From CAYWNK01 sp964459495 (GTDB lineage Bacteria; Planctomycetota; UBA1135; GCA-002686595), in NCBI GenBank assembly GCA_964459495.1, contig CAYWNK010000005.1, positions 1 through 64,000 of the forward strand: a stretch of 64,000 bases of DNA, written 5' to 3'. Each line of letters opens with the position of its first letter. The first letter of the stretch is position 1. This document shows positions 17,246 to 26,874 of the stretch, in pieces. The notes beneath the pieces were generated by a model. That model was not told the origin of the DNA and did not search any database. It saw only the letters and a program-made list of their open reading frames with translations. Position numbers and translations under genes: made by a program.

Positions 17246-17439
17246 CCTTCGGGAAGCTCCGTGAGGAGCTCGAACCGACCGCGTCGCTGCGACCCGATCT
17301 GCTGGCCTGTGCAGTACTTGCCCGAGCATAAGGCCTTTGGACCCGGCACAGGTGGTCCCCGCAGCCCGTCCCGACTTGCCCCCATGGATAAATGGGGGAA
17401 AACTGCCGGTCCACGGAAGCGCTGCGTTTGGACCATCCC
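17246..17439. other. gap between array 1 and the lipoprotein operon
   Basis: Under 200 bp, no gene seen. It should carry the promoter of the following four-gene operon unless that operon is read through from array 1. Confidence 0.4.
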
Positions 17440-18117
17440 ATGGGAGATCCGCATTGCAATCGAGACTCGACCCGGCGTCGCCTGGCCCTCCTTCTCAGCC
17501 CTCTATTTGTCATCGCAGCCGGATTCTCCAGTTGCGCCATGGATGATTTTGCCCAGGTCGGCGTGGTGGCGGGCGCGGCAGTCGGATGGGCGGCTGGCCA
17601 GCAGTCGGGCAACGCCCAGAAAGGGGCGGCCATCGGAGCTGCCACCGGTGGAGTCATCGGGATGTTCCTCAACCAGAATGCCGATCAGCGGCGCAAGAGC
17701 TATGCCTCCGACGCCGACTATCTTGAGGCACGCTTGGCCGAAGCAAAGCAAGTCATCGCCGACGAGGAACTGGTCCTGGAGGCCATTGAACGCGACGAGC
17801 AAGCCCTCGCGAAAGAACTGGCACTCCTGGACAAGGGCAAGCAAGGCCTTGCGCAGTCCGGTACTGCTGCCAAAGAACTCCGCAAACGCATGCTCTCGCA
17901 CAGGGATGCCCTCCAGCAACACGCCCAGGCCATTCAAGCGGTCATCGCCAGCTTGCAAGAGGACCTCGAGTCCATCGCGTCCGAACAAGCGACCACCCGC
18001 AAGGGCCTGCGATCTCTAGAACAGCAGATCGAACGACTCGAAGCCCAGTACGCATCCCTCCTGAGGCATGGCCAAAAGGCCAGCACCCAAGTGGCCCAAC
18101 TCGATCGGCTGCAATGA
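17440..18117 (+). CDS. glycine-zipper lipoprotein with coiled coil
   Basis: 225 residues from the ATG at 17440. After an Arg-rich start comes a hydrophobic signal (RRRLALLLSPLFVIAAGFSS) with a candidate lipobox Cys at 32, then a glycine zipper (GVVAGAAVGWAAGQQSG and KGAAIGAATGGVIGMFL, about residues 41-76) and a long charged coiled coil. Glycine-zipper lipoproteins insert in or span membranes. It is the first of four overlapping genes between arrays 1 and 2. No family function is known to me. Confidence 0.65.
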   Translation: MGDPHCNRDSTRRRLALLLSPLFVIAAGFSSCAMDDFAQVGVVAGAAVGWAAGQQSGNAQKGAAIGAATGGVIGMFLNQNADQRRKSYASDADYLEARLAEAKQVIADEELVLEAIERDEQALAKELALLDKGKQGLAQSGTAAKELRKRMLSHRDALQQHAQAIQAVIASLQEDLESIASEQATTRKGLRSLEQQIERLEAQYASLLRHGQKASTQVAQLDRLQ

Positions 18118-18656
18118 GCTCACTTACGCGGGGCATCCTGCTGATGCCCCTGGCCCTCCTCGGCGCCTGCACCGGTACCGGCGATCCCGAAACGGCCTCC
18201 CGCTGGGAGCTCTTGTTTGCCCCCGGAGCAATCGAAGCGAACGCGAAGCAGCGTGAAGCCCACCTGCAGCGACTCGAGTTGGAGCTGGCCCGCCTCCGCC
18301 ACCGGCGAACCATCCATCAAACCCAGCGCAGCCGACTTCGGATGGAAGCAGAGAGCGCCGCTGCCGAGCTTGGGACCCTCGAGCGAAGCTATGCGGACAT
18401 CCAGTCGCAGCTCGTGCGCCTGACCAGCGAACACACACAAGGGGCAGAGCGGGTTCAATCCCTGCAATCCGAACGACGCAAACTCGCAAGCAAGCTCAGT
18501 ACCGCCCGCGAAGTCCACACAAGCAAGCAAGCCGACCTCCGCCAAGAGGAGCTGGTCCTCCAGCAAATCGCCTCGGGCTTGAAGGATCTGATCGCCCAAC
18601 GCGCTGAGCGCGACGCAAGCGAGCTCCGCCAGCGCTATGGAACCGCCGACCGATAG
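18114..18656 (+). CDS. coiled-coil lipoprotein
   Basis: 180 residues. The signal MSSLTRGILLMPLALLGAC ends in a good lipobox with Cys19, and the rest is almost one long coiled coil (LQRLELELARLRHRRTIHQT onward). It starts 4 bp before the previous stop and its end overlaps the next gene by 20 bp. Its make-up suggests that it pairs with the coiled coil of the preceding lipoprotein. Confidence 0.65.
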   Translation: MSSLTRGILLMPLALLGACTGTGDPETASRWELLFAPGAIEANAKQREAHLQRLELELARLRHRRTIHQTQRSRLRMEAESAAAELGTLERSYADIQSQLVRLTSEHTQGAERVQSLQSERRKLASKLSTAREVHTSKQADLRQEELVLQQIASGLKDLIAQRAERDASELRQRYGTADR

Positions 18657-20958
18657 CAAGGACCCTAGCGGGGAGGGGCTGCAACCCGAGGATCGCGCCC
18701 ATGGCTTCGACCTGCTCGACCGGTTGGCGAATGAGCCGGAGACGGCTGGGATCGAACTGCAGGACGACGCCTACGACCGCGACCCCAGAGATCGGGTTCG
18801 CGCCGCAGACCTTCCACCGCAGCGCCAGGCCATGCGACCGGCCGTGGCTGCGAAACTGGCAAGCAAGCTGGCATCCGAAAAGGTCGTTTGCCTTGCTTCC
18901 CACCGACCGGCCCATTTGCACACGGCCGCTGCGCAGATCGCACAAGCCTCTGACCTCGAGGTCCATCGACTGAGCCGTAGCCAGGAGCGCGGTTTCGAGT
19001 CGCTCTTTCGAAGGGTCCACGAAGGTGCGGAACGCAGCCTGACCATCCTAGACATCGCGGAGAAGGGCCAGGTCGACGACCTGGAAACAGGCCTTCGGAC
19101 CTTCTCCGCCTGGCGCGACGAGTCCAGCGCCCACTACCTAGTGCTGATCGATGCCGAAGACCTCGAGGGCAAACAGCGCCTAGGTCGCAAGAGCTTTCCC
19201 GTCCATACCCTGGACGATGCCTCGATCGCGGTATTTGACGCCGCAGGGGATTGGGATGAAGCCGAAGATGTGATCCAAAGCCTGTCCAGCCTGCCCGCCG
19301 ATGGGAGCGGCACTGGCGACCCAGAAGCTCCGCTCCTGCAGGTCGAGAACCTGCTCGAGGGAGGTGGCCTGGAGGGGGTCCGCAACTTCCTTGCAGAGCA
19401 GTCCGACCCGGGGAGCCCAAGCCCGAGCCCCGGCCTGGCCGTGCCCCTGACCGGCCCCGTGGAACAAGCGGTTGCATGCACGCTCGCCTACTACCCCGGG
19501 CTTCCCTACGACGAGTTCGATCGGGTGATCCGCCGCTTGGTCCAGGGCCGGTACCAGCCGCTCCAACAGAAGACGAAGCCGCTCCCAACACCGAGGGCCG
19601 AAACCGAGGAGCAGGAGCCCAGCCCGGCCCCGCAAGTCTCCGCCACCGAACACTGGGACAGCCCTGGAGTCGCCCAGGAGGCAATCCGGTCCCTAGGTGC
19701 TCACGTCGCCACGGATCCGACTGGGGTCCGCGTGGTCGCGTTCCCCATGAGCCGTTCGGCCCGGTCCGTACGCCTCGCCCTGGATGATGCGAGCGCTCTC
19801 CAGACAGCCCGGCTGCTCTTCAGCAAGCAAGTGCTCTTTCACCAGGAGGTTTCGGATTCCCTCGCCTCCCGTTTGCTCGGAGGCTTCGGAACTCTCCAGC
19901 GCTCCTATCCGAGCGCCCTCGACTCCACCTGGATTCGAGAGACCCTTTCTTCGATCCGGTCACGATCGAGGGGAGGCTCTTTCCAAGGGGCTGATCAGCG
20001 CCGCTTCGGAAGGCTGCTGTGCCACATCTTGAGGACAGGCGATCCAGCGGGCTTGGTTGAGCGCCTTCTCACCGGCCTCCTGGGCAATCCGGAGTCGGAT
20101 CCCGGCCATCGGCAGCTCTTGCTGGATCTTGTGCGAGTACTGCGCTGGGAGGAGTCCTTCCCCTACTTCACCTGGCTGCAGCGCATTTTGGACTCGGGAG
20201 GCAAGGAACTGCACACGAGTGTTCACCGCTTGGTTCTGCAAGAAACGACGGACGGACCTGTCCGCCTGTCCGAGCTGCTCGTGGCGATCGACCAGTGGCT
20301 TCCGGCGCCGGACACCCCCCGGGGACGCTACTCTCCTACCGAATCCATCGCTGTTGAACTTCCCTGGGGTTGGTACCTGGCCACCAAGGCTTGGTGGCAA
20401 GGCCTAAGGAGCCAGGGAGAGTCTCCCGTAGAGCCCCTTTACGAAGAGGATCCGTCGGCTCCGATGCCCCTGCTGCAGCGAGTGGAACTCCTGGGGAGAA
20501 TCCTCTTTCACCCCGGTTCCCTAGCCAAGTTGAGCGAACTCCTGTGGCCGGTCACCGACAGGCACACGCTTGCTCGAATCCTGCCGACGGCCTGGGAGCG
20601 CAGGATCGACCGCAGGGAGGCCCTGGCCCTTTTCGCAGCCGCCCAGATGATGGAAGGCTGGTGCGAACGAGCCCCCGATGATGGCCGCCAGACCACCTTC
20701 GTGGAAGGAGTCCTCGTCCATGCCTCCGAAACACAACGCATGGTCCTCGCACGGGCGTTTCGACTGCGTTTCGAGGACTACGGCCGTCAACTTGCCGTCC
20801 TACTCAAGAGACCGAACCCACAGATCCCCCGATCCCCGCGGGACGTCAAGGAGCCAGCCCTGCTGGGCCCGAGTACCTCCCGCGAGTGGGCACGCCGGCG
20901 ACGCAGTATCGCCAAGGCACTTCGCAACCGCTGCAGCCGCGACCCAGCGAGCACCTGA
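18637..20958 (+). CDS. large accessory protein, possible degenerate NTPase
   Basis: 773 residues, no signal or membrane helix. Residues 70-180 look like an alpha/beta NTPase core with strand patterns (KVVCLASHRPAHLHTAAAQI; RSLTILDIAEKGQ; HYLVLIDAEDLEG) but no Walker A lysine. A Pro/Glu-rich linker near residue 330 leads into a long helical C-terminal part with many paired hydrophobic segments. I do not recognise the family; the degenerate-NTPase idea is inference. It is coupled to both neighbours, so it probably works with the lipoproteins and the SPFH-like protein. Confidence 0.5.
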   Translation: MEPPTDSKDPSGEGLQPEDRAHGFDLLDRLANEPETAGIELQDDAYDRDPRDRVRAADLPPQRQAMRPAVAAKLASKLASEKVVCLASHRPAHLHTAAAQIAQASDLEVHRLSRSQERGFESLFRRVHEGAERSLTILDIAEKGQVDDLETGLRTFSAWRDESSAHYLVLIDAEDLEGKQRLGRKSFPVHTLDDASIAVFDAAGDWDEAEDVIQSLSSLPADGSGTGDPEAPLLQVENLLEGGGLEGVRNFLAEQSDPGSPSPSPGLAVPLTGPVEQAVACTLAYYPGLPYDEFDRVIRRLVQGRYQPLQQKTKPLPTPRAETEEQEPSPAPQVSATEHWDSPGVAQEAIRSLGAHVATDPTGVRVVAFPMSRSARSVRLALDDASALQTARLLFSKQVLFHQEVSDSLASRLLGGFGTLQRSYPSALDSTWIRETLSSIRSRSRGGSFQGADQRRFGRLLCHILRTGDPAGLVERLLTGLLGNPESDPGHRQLLLDLVRVLRWEESFPYFTWLQRILDSGGKELHTSVHRLVLQETTDGPVRLSELLVAIDQWLPAPDTPRGRYSPTESIAVELPWGWYLATKAWWQGLRSQGESPVEPLYEEDPSAPMPLLQRVELLGRILFHPGSLAKLSELLWPVTDRHTLARILPTAWERRIDRREALALFAAAQMMEGWCERAPDDGRQTTFVEGVLVHASETQRMVLARAFRLRFEDYGRQLAVLLKRPNPQIPRSPRDVKEPALLGPSTSREWARRRRSIAKALRNRCSRDPAST

Positions 20959-23360
20959 TGAACACCAACGAATCCGACCTCCATCCGACTGCGGACACCC
21001 ATGAGATCGAACGCCTCGTCCAGCTCCTCGCTCCGGGAGTTCGACCGAAGACAGAGTCGAAGACCATTCGCCTTTGGACCAAGGACTGCGACTCGGGTGA
21101 ATTCTTCGCCAAGCGACCGTTCCTTGCGGCCCTTCGCCCGAGTCACTACTCCACATGGCTGGTCCGATCGGTGGCAGACCTAGCGCTCCGCCCACAGCGC
21201 ATTTCGATCGTACACCAGGACGGATCGGAGTCGGCCGTGGACGTCCAGGTCACCCTGAACACCGTGGACCCCCAATCGGACCCTCTGCTACTCCAGTGCC
21301 TGGCAGGTTCGGATGACCCCCAGGGCTCCTGGCTGGAAGAGGTCGAGACGGCAACTCGGTTCGCAATCGGCACGACTGCAGAGGATGGACTTCAACTCGA
21401 GGACTTCCAAGCCCGCAAGAACCGGGACCAAGCCCTCGCCACCGCGGTCCAAACTCAACTCGCTGAGCGCATGGGTTTGGCCACCAGCGTCATCGTGGAA
21501 TGGCTCGGCATCGATGGGCTGTTTCCCTTCCCCCCAGTGACCCTGGATGGACTCCTCGAGGACGTGGACCAGCCCTTGCAACTCCAAGTGGAGTATGCCG
21601 TGCGCCCCCTGACCAATCGGCGACCTTACCGCGCTCACCCCGTGGCGCCCGAGGAGATTCATGATCGCTGCCAGAGCCGGATCCTGGAGGATCTACGGTC
21701 CATACCTTTGCAAACCTACCTCTATGAACCCGAGAACATGCGCAAGAGCCTCGAGGGCTCAATCGAGGAGTCTCTTGCTCTCTTTGGACTCCAAGTCGCC
21801 TACTTGCGCATCCTGAAAAAGGAATCCCTTGCACTCGATGTCCCTGATCAAGTCCGCCATACGGTGGAGTGTCGGGTCCAGCCACAGAGCACGCTCGTCA
21901 AGATCCACCATGAGATGTTGGTGTCCCTGCGCAACGCGGCAGAGCTCAAGCGCGCCGACCTAGGCGACACCCAAGAGTGGATCCAGCGCCTGCTGGAAGA
22001 AGTCACCCAGGAAGAACTCTTCGGCCACAACATCATCGACCTCATCCTGGACTTCGAGCCCCACAAGACCCGCATCGAACGCAATGTGCGCAGGGTCTTG
22101 AAGTCCGTAGGCTTCAACATCCGCCAGTTCGTTTCCGATCCCGACGTCACAATCCGCAAGCTGGTCCACGGTTTCCGGATCCAGCCCTTCAGCGAGAGTT
22201 TTCACACCAGGGACAGCAGAGTCGAGTTCGAGCTACGGGTCCAGATATCTGGCCGCATCACCAAGCTTGAACACCTCAGGGATGTGATGTCGCGCACAAA
22301 TGATCCAGAGCGTCACTTCGACGATGTCCTGGATCACTTTCGCAGCATCGCACGGGAGAGCATCGCGGATGAACTCCAGCTCATGTGGCCCGACGAGCTG
22401 TACCTCTACTTCGAGCACGGACGTCCTTCCGAGAAGTCCGGAGAGTCCAATCTGGAAGACTCCCCGCGGGCACGCATTGAACGTGCCATCGCCAAGCGCT
22501 TCGACAAGGAGTTCAAGGCGGAGGAGTTCTCCGCCACAGTCACGCCGCAAGATGCCCAGTTCGGTCGCCGGTTCCGCGACTTGGTCAACGGCAAGCACCG
22601 CAAGCTGGAACTTTGGATTGAGCCCTTCGAAGAACTCACGGAGCGAATCCCCTTCACGATCGAATACCGCATCAAGGGGCTGACTCAAAACGGCTGGTAC
22701 CTCTTCCAGAACACGGTACAAGCCACCCTGGGGCAACAAGACAGCCAGATGCCCTCCGGCGCCGCATCAGGGGCTGCGGCCCTGGAGGACCACGAGGCGC
22801 AGATCCGTGAGAGCTTGCGCACCATCGCGATCCGCAATTTAAAGACCCTCCCGCTGAAGGTCCTTCGGTACGAGAACATCGATCTCAATCGAATGCTCCA
22901 GACCAAGGTCTTCACGGAGGCGATCCAGCAGATCCGTGAGTTCTTCGGACTGGAGGTCGTCCTCATCAGCGTTGACCGCTCCCTCAGCCGCATCGAAGTC
23001 ACCCAGCGCTTGGTGTCCACCCAGCAACTCCGGCAAGTCGTGCGCAACGACGCCGCCAGCATCCAAGACCTCACCTCACGCCTGCAAAAGCTCCGTGCCG
23101 ATCGCGCCGCCATGGATGTCACCGACAAGGACTCACTCGAGACCATTGACGCCATCGACAGCCAGATCTCGGAGCTCGAACAGCGCCTCAAATCCCACAG
23201 CGCCACCGACCTCCAAAGGGGTCTGCTGCGCGCTCGTGGATCTGCCCGCAAGACCTCGACCTTGGCATCCCTGGATCCCCCTTCCCCTCAGGATCCCCCG
23301 CCTTCCCAACAAAGGTCGCAAGCCGCAATGCCCCCTATCAAGCCCAAGGAGGAAGGATGA
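20958..23360 (+). CDS. large SPFH/band-7-like protein
   Basis: 800 residues from the ATG at 20958, which overlaps the previous TGA. Similar segments recur: IEESLALFGLQVAYLRILKK, then VRRVLKSVGFNIRQFVSDPD, then IQQIREFFGLEVVLISVDRS, each following a stretch of about 60-100 residues with a Tyr-x-x-Glu-Asn or related pattern. This is the look of SPFH (stomatin/flotillin) domains in tandem. The C-terminus has a coiled coil (ASIQDLTSRLQKLRADRAAM). SPFH proteins make membrane-bound or ring-like scaffolds; none of the usual N-terminal membrane anchors is clear here, so the lipoproteins may provide it. It ends at the leader of array 2. Confidence 0.5.
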   Translation: MNTNESDLHPTADTHEIERLVQLLAPGVRPKTESKTIRLWTKDCDSGEFFAKRPFLAALRPSHYSTWLVRSVADLALRPQRISIVHQDGSESAVDVQVTLNTVDPQSDPLLLQCLAGSDDPQGSWLEEVETATRFAIGTTAEDGLQLEDFQARKNRDQALATAVQTQLAERMGLATSVIVEWLGIDGLFPFPPVTLDGLLEDVDQPLQLQVEYAVRPLTNRRPYRAHPVAPEEIHDRCQSRILEDLRSIPLQTYLYEPENMRKSLEGSIEESLALFGLQVAYLRILKKESLALDVPDQVRHTVECRVQPQSTLVKIHHEMLVSLRNAAELKRADLGDTQEWIQRLLEEVTQEELFGHNIIDLILDFEPHKTRIERNVRRVLKSVGFNIRQFVSDPDVTIRKLVHGFRIQPFSESFHTRDSRVEFELRVQISGRITKLEHLRDVMSRTNDPERHFDDVLDHFRSIARESIADELQLMWPDELYLYFEHGRPSEKSGESNLEDSPRARIERAIAKRFDKEFKAEEFSATVTPQDAQFGRRFRDLVNGKHRKLELWIEPFEELTERIPFTIEYRIKGLTQNGWYLFQNTVQATLGQQDSQMPSGAASGAAALEDHEAQIRESLRTIAIRNLKTLPLKVLRYENIDLNRMLQTKVFTEAIQQIREFFGLEVVLISVDRSLSRIEVTQRLVSTQQLRQVVRNDAASIQDLTSRLQKLRADRAAMDVTDKDSLETIDAIDSQISELEQRLKSHSATDLQRGLLRARGSARKTSTLASLDPPSPQDPPPSQQRSQAAMPPIKPKEEG

Positions 23361-23365
23361 CTCAT

Positions 23366-23525
23366 TCCGAAGTGGGCACACGCCTAACCCCCTCTCCTCG
23401 AATGGCTTACGCCCAATCAACCACAAGCCGGTGCACCCCCCTCGGCCTCCAACATCCCGAGTTCGGACGAACTGGGCAAACACGGTCGACAAGCCGTTCT
23501 CTCCCAGGTACTTACAACAGCGAGG
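23366..23525 (+). promoter_or_regulatory. CRISPR leader 2 with two-copy motif
   Basis: TTCCGAAGTGGGCA at about 23366 and TCGGACGAACTGGGCAAA at 23463; GAA cores 100 bp apart; inner motif 63 bp before the first repeat. It begins directly after the SPFH-like stop codon. Confidence 0.65.
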
Positions 23526-23860
23526 GTCGCACCTCCCCTGCCGAACTAGAGGCAGTTGAAACTACTATGCTAACCCTGGTTCTCCTTCTATCCTCTTGAA
23601 GTCGCACCTCCCCTGCCGAACTAGAGGCAGTTGAAACCTGAAAGTCTGCGGTGTTGATCCCCAGGCGATCGTGTCGCACCTCCCCTGCCGAACTAGAGGC
23701 AGTTGAAACCCCTCAGTACGGAATTGTGTTGTCCGCCCGTGTGGCCAAAGTCGCACCTCCCCTGCCGAACTAGAGGCAGTTGAAACTCCGATGAGCTGCA
23801 CTGAGGACAAATGCTCTCTGCAGGTCGCACCTCCCCTGCCGAACTAGAGGCAGTTGCCAC
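23526..23860 (+). CRISPR. CRISPR array 2 (5 repeats, 4 spacers)
   Basis: 37-bp repeats at 23526, 23601, 23673, 23750 and 23824, starting GTCGCACCTCCCC and ending GAGGCAGTTGAAAC; spacers 38, 35, 40 and 37 bp. The last repeat ends GTTGCCAC instead of GTTGAAAC, so the leader is on the left. The repeat differs from array 1 by one base (C for G at position 7). Confidence 0.96.
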
Positions 23861-24096
23861 GGGGACCCAGCGACATCCTGGCGTCTTACCTAGGCCCATG
23901 TCACATGTCCTAGCCCACTACAGCGTGTGGCAATGGAAACCAAAGCCACGCCCTATTGATCTGCAGACGCGAGCTACGAAACGGGTATTTCCACCGTCTC
24001 GTGCAAGCATCCGACTCCTCGCACAGTTCCTTGATTGTCCGCTCATTTGGAGCGGTGTTCCCACAGGGAGTTCCCTGACGATTAAGGAGTGAAGAG
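23861..24096. promoter_or_regulatory. intergenic region before cas2
   Basis: About 235 bp, less GC-rich than the flanks. A good ribosome site AAGGAG lies at 24084-24089, 7 bp before the cas2 ATG. Most genes here lack such a site, so cas2 looks like the first gene of its own transcript. Confidence 0.5.
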
Positions 24097-24423
24097 ATGC
24101 GACATCTGGTGGCCTACGACATCAGCAACGGGAGTGTTCGGGCGCGGGTTGCCCGGCGATTGGACAAGGAAGGCCTGCGCTATCAACGTTCGGTCTTCCT
24201 TGTCAACCAGAGCGTCGAGAGGGTTCGAAGCCTGCTCGGTGAGCTGGAGGAGTGGCTGGATCCGCGCACGGACAGCATTTTGGCGTGGCAAGTCGCCAAA
24301 GGGGTCGCAGGCGAAGCGCTTGAAGTCGGACACCCCATGGTCCTCGAGCCCGCCGCAGTCGTCATCAGCCCCGAGACGCAAGTGTTGATCGCGGCAAGAC
24401 AGGACAGCGAGGCCAAGTCATGA
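24097..24423 (+). CDS. cas2: Cas2
   Basis: 108 residues. MRHLVAYDISNGSVRARVAR opens with the Cas2 beta strand ending in the conserved Asp8, followed by RLDKEGLRYQRSVFLV as in the family. With Cas1 it forms the spacer-integration complex. It begins 236 bp after array 2, has a strong ribosome site, and overlaps the RT start by 4 bp (ATGA). Confidence 0.9.
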   Translation: MRHLVAYDISNGSVRARVARRLDKEGLRYQRSVFLVNQSVERVRSLLGELEEWLDPRTDSILAWQVAKGVAGEALEVGHPMVLEPAAVVISPETQVLIAARQDSEAKS

Positions 24424-25769
24424 TGGCCTCGAAACGTCCAGGCGGACATCCTCGCACGCCGTACCAGCCGAGCCGAGATCTAGACCTGATGAGGATCCAA
24501 CACGGAATCTGGGTCCGAACCCGAGACTCCAGGGTCGCCGTCGAAGGCCTCTTCCAAGACCTCACACGGGATGACCTTCTCGCAGCCGCATGGCAGCGGG
24601 TGCGCTCGAGCCCTGGAGCGGAATCGGCAGGCGTCGACGGCATGCGGTGCTCGGATTGGCCCGCAGCCCGGCGGCTCTCTGCGCTCAGAAACGAGCTCCA
24701 GAGCGGCACATACGCTCCACTGCCGGCTCGACCCATTGACCTGCCCCGGCCGCGGGGCAAGGGGCCACGCCGCATCGGCGTTCTGGTCGTAGAAGACCGG
24801 ATCGTCCACACCGCTATGCGCTTCGTTTTGGAACCAGTCCTTGATCCTCGTTTTCATCCATCGAGCTTTGGGTATCGACCCGGACGATCGTCCACAGTTG
24901 CTCTCCAGGAACTACGCAGACAGCTTGGAGCACTCCCCCACGACGCCTGGGTCTGGGGCCATGACGTGCAGGACTGCTTCCCGTCCATCCGGCACCGCAC
25001 CCTGCTTCGGCAGCTGCGCCGATTCGTGCGCGATCCCCAAGTGGAAACTTTGCTGAGGACGATTCTGCGCCTGCCAGGCGGAGAGGGCCGGCGTTTTCGA
25101 GCTCGAGGCATCCTCCAAGGGAGTCCTCTATCGCCGATGCTCTGCAACCTCGCCCTGCACAGTCTGGATGCCAAGTTGGGTTCATTCGGGCGCAAACACC
25201 CCGGCGGGACGTTCTTGCGCTATGCAGATGACCTGATTTTCGTTGGAAATGACCGCAAGTCCGTGCGCCGTCTCGCGGCAGGAGCGCGGGGCGCTTGCCG
25301 GCGCCTAGGTCTACGCTTGGTCCCCTCGAGCCCAGGAGCAATGCAGGCACGGGACGGCATTCGCTGGCTCGGCGTCGACCTTGCATTCCAGCCGGGGTCC
25401 TGGTCTCCCGCCGAAAGCTATCGCTGCCGCATCCCCCCCGACAAGGCCGATCGATGGCGAGCGGAAGTGCAGCAGATCTGCAGTCGCATCCGACACGCCC
25501 GCAAGCGATCCGTGCCCCATCACCATCGCGGCCCCATCGATGCAAGCCCACTCAGGAACCAGCTTCTGGCCTGGTTCCAAGCCTACGCCCACACCGACAA
25601 CGCTGGATCCGTCTTTCGGGATCTGGAAGACGCTGCGGAGTCGGTGCTGGGATCCACCCGGGGTGCCGACTGGAGGCTTGGCCTGAACGGGAGCGAAACC
25701 AACGCTCGAAACCCGCTCAGATGGACGCCTCGCCGGCCCCGTTGGGCCCGTATGGGGGCCCGTTCATGA
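24420..25769 (+). CDS. CRISPR-associated reverse transcriptase (free-standing)
   Basis: 449 residues, group II-intron-type RT. Motif A is HDVQDCFPSIRHRTLL with D182; motif B is GILQGSPLSPMLCNLAL near 230-246; the catalytic motif is LRYADDLIFVG with YADD at 268-271. A thumb/X-like helical part follows (PLRNQLLAWFQAYAHT). No HNH and no Cas1 or Cas6 fusion; no intron RNA is seen around it. It is coupled by 4-bp overlaps to cas2 and cas1. In type III systems such RTs allow spacers to be taken from RNA. Confidence 0.9.
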   Translation: MMASKRPGGHPRTPYQPSRDLDLMRIQHGIWVRTRDSRVAVEGLFQDLTRDDLLAAAWQRVRSSPGAESAGVDGMRCSDWPAARRLSALRNELQSGTYAPLPARPIDLPRPRGKGPRRIGVLVVEDRIVHTAMRFVLEPVLDPRFHPSSFGYRPGRSSTVALQELRRQLGALPHDAWVWGHDVQDCFPSIRHRTLLRQLRRFVRDPQVETLLRTILRLPGGEGRRFRARGILQGSPLSPMLCNLALHSLDAKLGSFGRKHPGGTFLRYADDLIFVGNDRKSVRRLAAGARGACRRLGLRLVPSSPGAMQARDGIRWLGVDLAFQPGSWSPAESYRCRIPPDKADRWRAEVQQICSRIRHARKRSVPHHHRGPIDASPLRNQLLAWFQAYAHTDNAGSVFRDLEDAAESVLGSTRGADWRLGLNGSETNARNPLRWTPRRPRWARMGARS

Positions 25770-26779
25770 AGCGCAAGCCTTCGCCCCGGGTCTCCTCGGT
25801 CCGTGCAACCGTTGCCCACCTTGTGGGCCCCGGATCCGTGAACGTCAAGGGCACGCGGTTGGCCTTCGCCCCCCTCGAAGGAACCAGCCTGCGCTTGGAC
25901 CCGAAAGCCCTCCAAGGCCTGTTCTGCTATGGATCCATCCACATGAGCCAGCCCGCGCTCTCGGTTTGCCTGCAGGAGGGCGTCGAGATCGCATGGCTTA
26001 CCCGCAATGGAGCTCGCTGCCGGGGCCGGACGAGTCCCGTGGATCCCAAGGGCCTGAGTCTCCGCCTGCTGCAACATCGGGCTTTGGCTGATCCATCTCG
26101 CAAGCTCGAAATTGCGCGCGAGATCGTCATCGAGAAGATCGACTCGCAAGCCCGCTCCACCCGCCACATGAGCCGCCACGGCCGAAGTTCCCCCAAGCTC
26201 GTCTCCCGGGTGGCCGGCACGCTTCGGCAAGCCAAGCAAGGAGCCCTCAAGGCCAACCACCCCGACACCCTGCGGGGTCACGAAGGCACGGCATCTGCGG
26301 CCTGGTTCACCATTTTCGCGGACCTGCTGCCGAGCGCCTTCCCCTTCGATCGGCGTAGCACACGGCCCCCCCACAATGCGGTCAACGCTGCCCTGAGTTT
26401 GGGCTACACCTGGCTGCTGCGGCGGGCTGAAGCCCGACTTGCCGCCGCCGGATTCGAGGCCGGTCTGGGCGCATTGCACGACCTACGCCCAGGACGACCC
26501 TCGCTCGCCTGCGACTTCATCGAGCCTTTCCGGGTCCCTGCAGTCGATCGTTGGGTTCTCCGTTGCCTCGCCAGGGGTACCCTCGTCGCGTCCGACTTTC
26601 GCAAGGTCCCCGGAGGGGTGCACCTGGCGCCAGGTTCCTTTGGCAAGGCACTCACCTCCTGGGAACAGCATGCCGCCGCGATCGATCTGAGCCGTTCCTT
26701 CGATGACCTTTCCAAGCGGCTCGAGTCCTGGGTTCGTCACAGACCAGGCCAAGAAAAGGAACAACCCAGAGAGGGATAG
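25766..26779 (+). CDS. cas1: Cas1 integrase
   Basis: 337 residues from the ATG at 25766 (4-bp overlap with the RT stop; the frame is open upstream but that part is the RT region in another frame). It has the Cas1 metal-binding set: E173 in GHEGTASAAWF, H238 in GALHDLRPGRPSLACD, and D250/E253 in ACDFIEPFR. The N-terminal beta domain is normal (GPGSVNVKGTRLAF). It inserts new spacers with Cas2. As a free protein next to an RT gene it is a split version of the better-known RT-Cas1 fusion. Confidence 0.92.
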   Translation: MKRKPSPRVSSVRATVAHLVGPGSVNVKGTRLAFAPLEGTSLRLDPKALQGLFCYGSIHMSQPALSVCLQEGVEIAWLTRNGARCRGRTSPVDPKGLSLRLLQHRALADPSRKLEIAREIVIEKIDSQARSTRHMSRHGRSSPKLVSRVAGTLRQAKQGALKANHPDTLRGHEGTASAAWFTIFADLLPSAFPFDRRSTRPPHNAVNAALSLGYTWLLRRAEARLAAAGFEAGLGALHDLRPGRPSLACDFIEPFRVPAVDRWVLRCLARGTLVASDFRKVPGGVHLAPGSFGKALTSWEQHAAAIDLSRSFDDLSKRLESWVRHRPGQEKEQPREG

Positions 26780-26874
26780 AAGTGCCGGATCCAATCCACC
26801 TTGGCCCCGCGCGGTCTAGATGGATGCAACTGACCGCTAGCTCTCCTCCGGTCAGCCGCCTCCACGACTCAGGT

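Noticed and set aside
23565..23899. Minus-strand frames with repeated FQLPLVRQGRCD peptides
   Set aside because: They are translations of the CRISPR repeats on the opposite strand.
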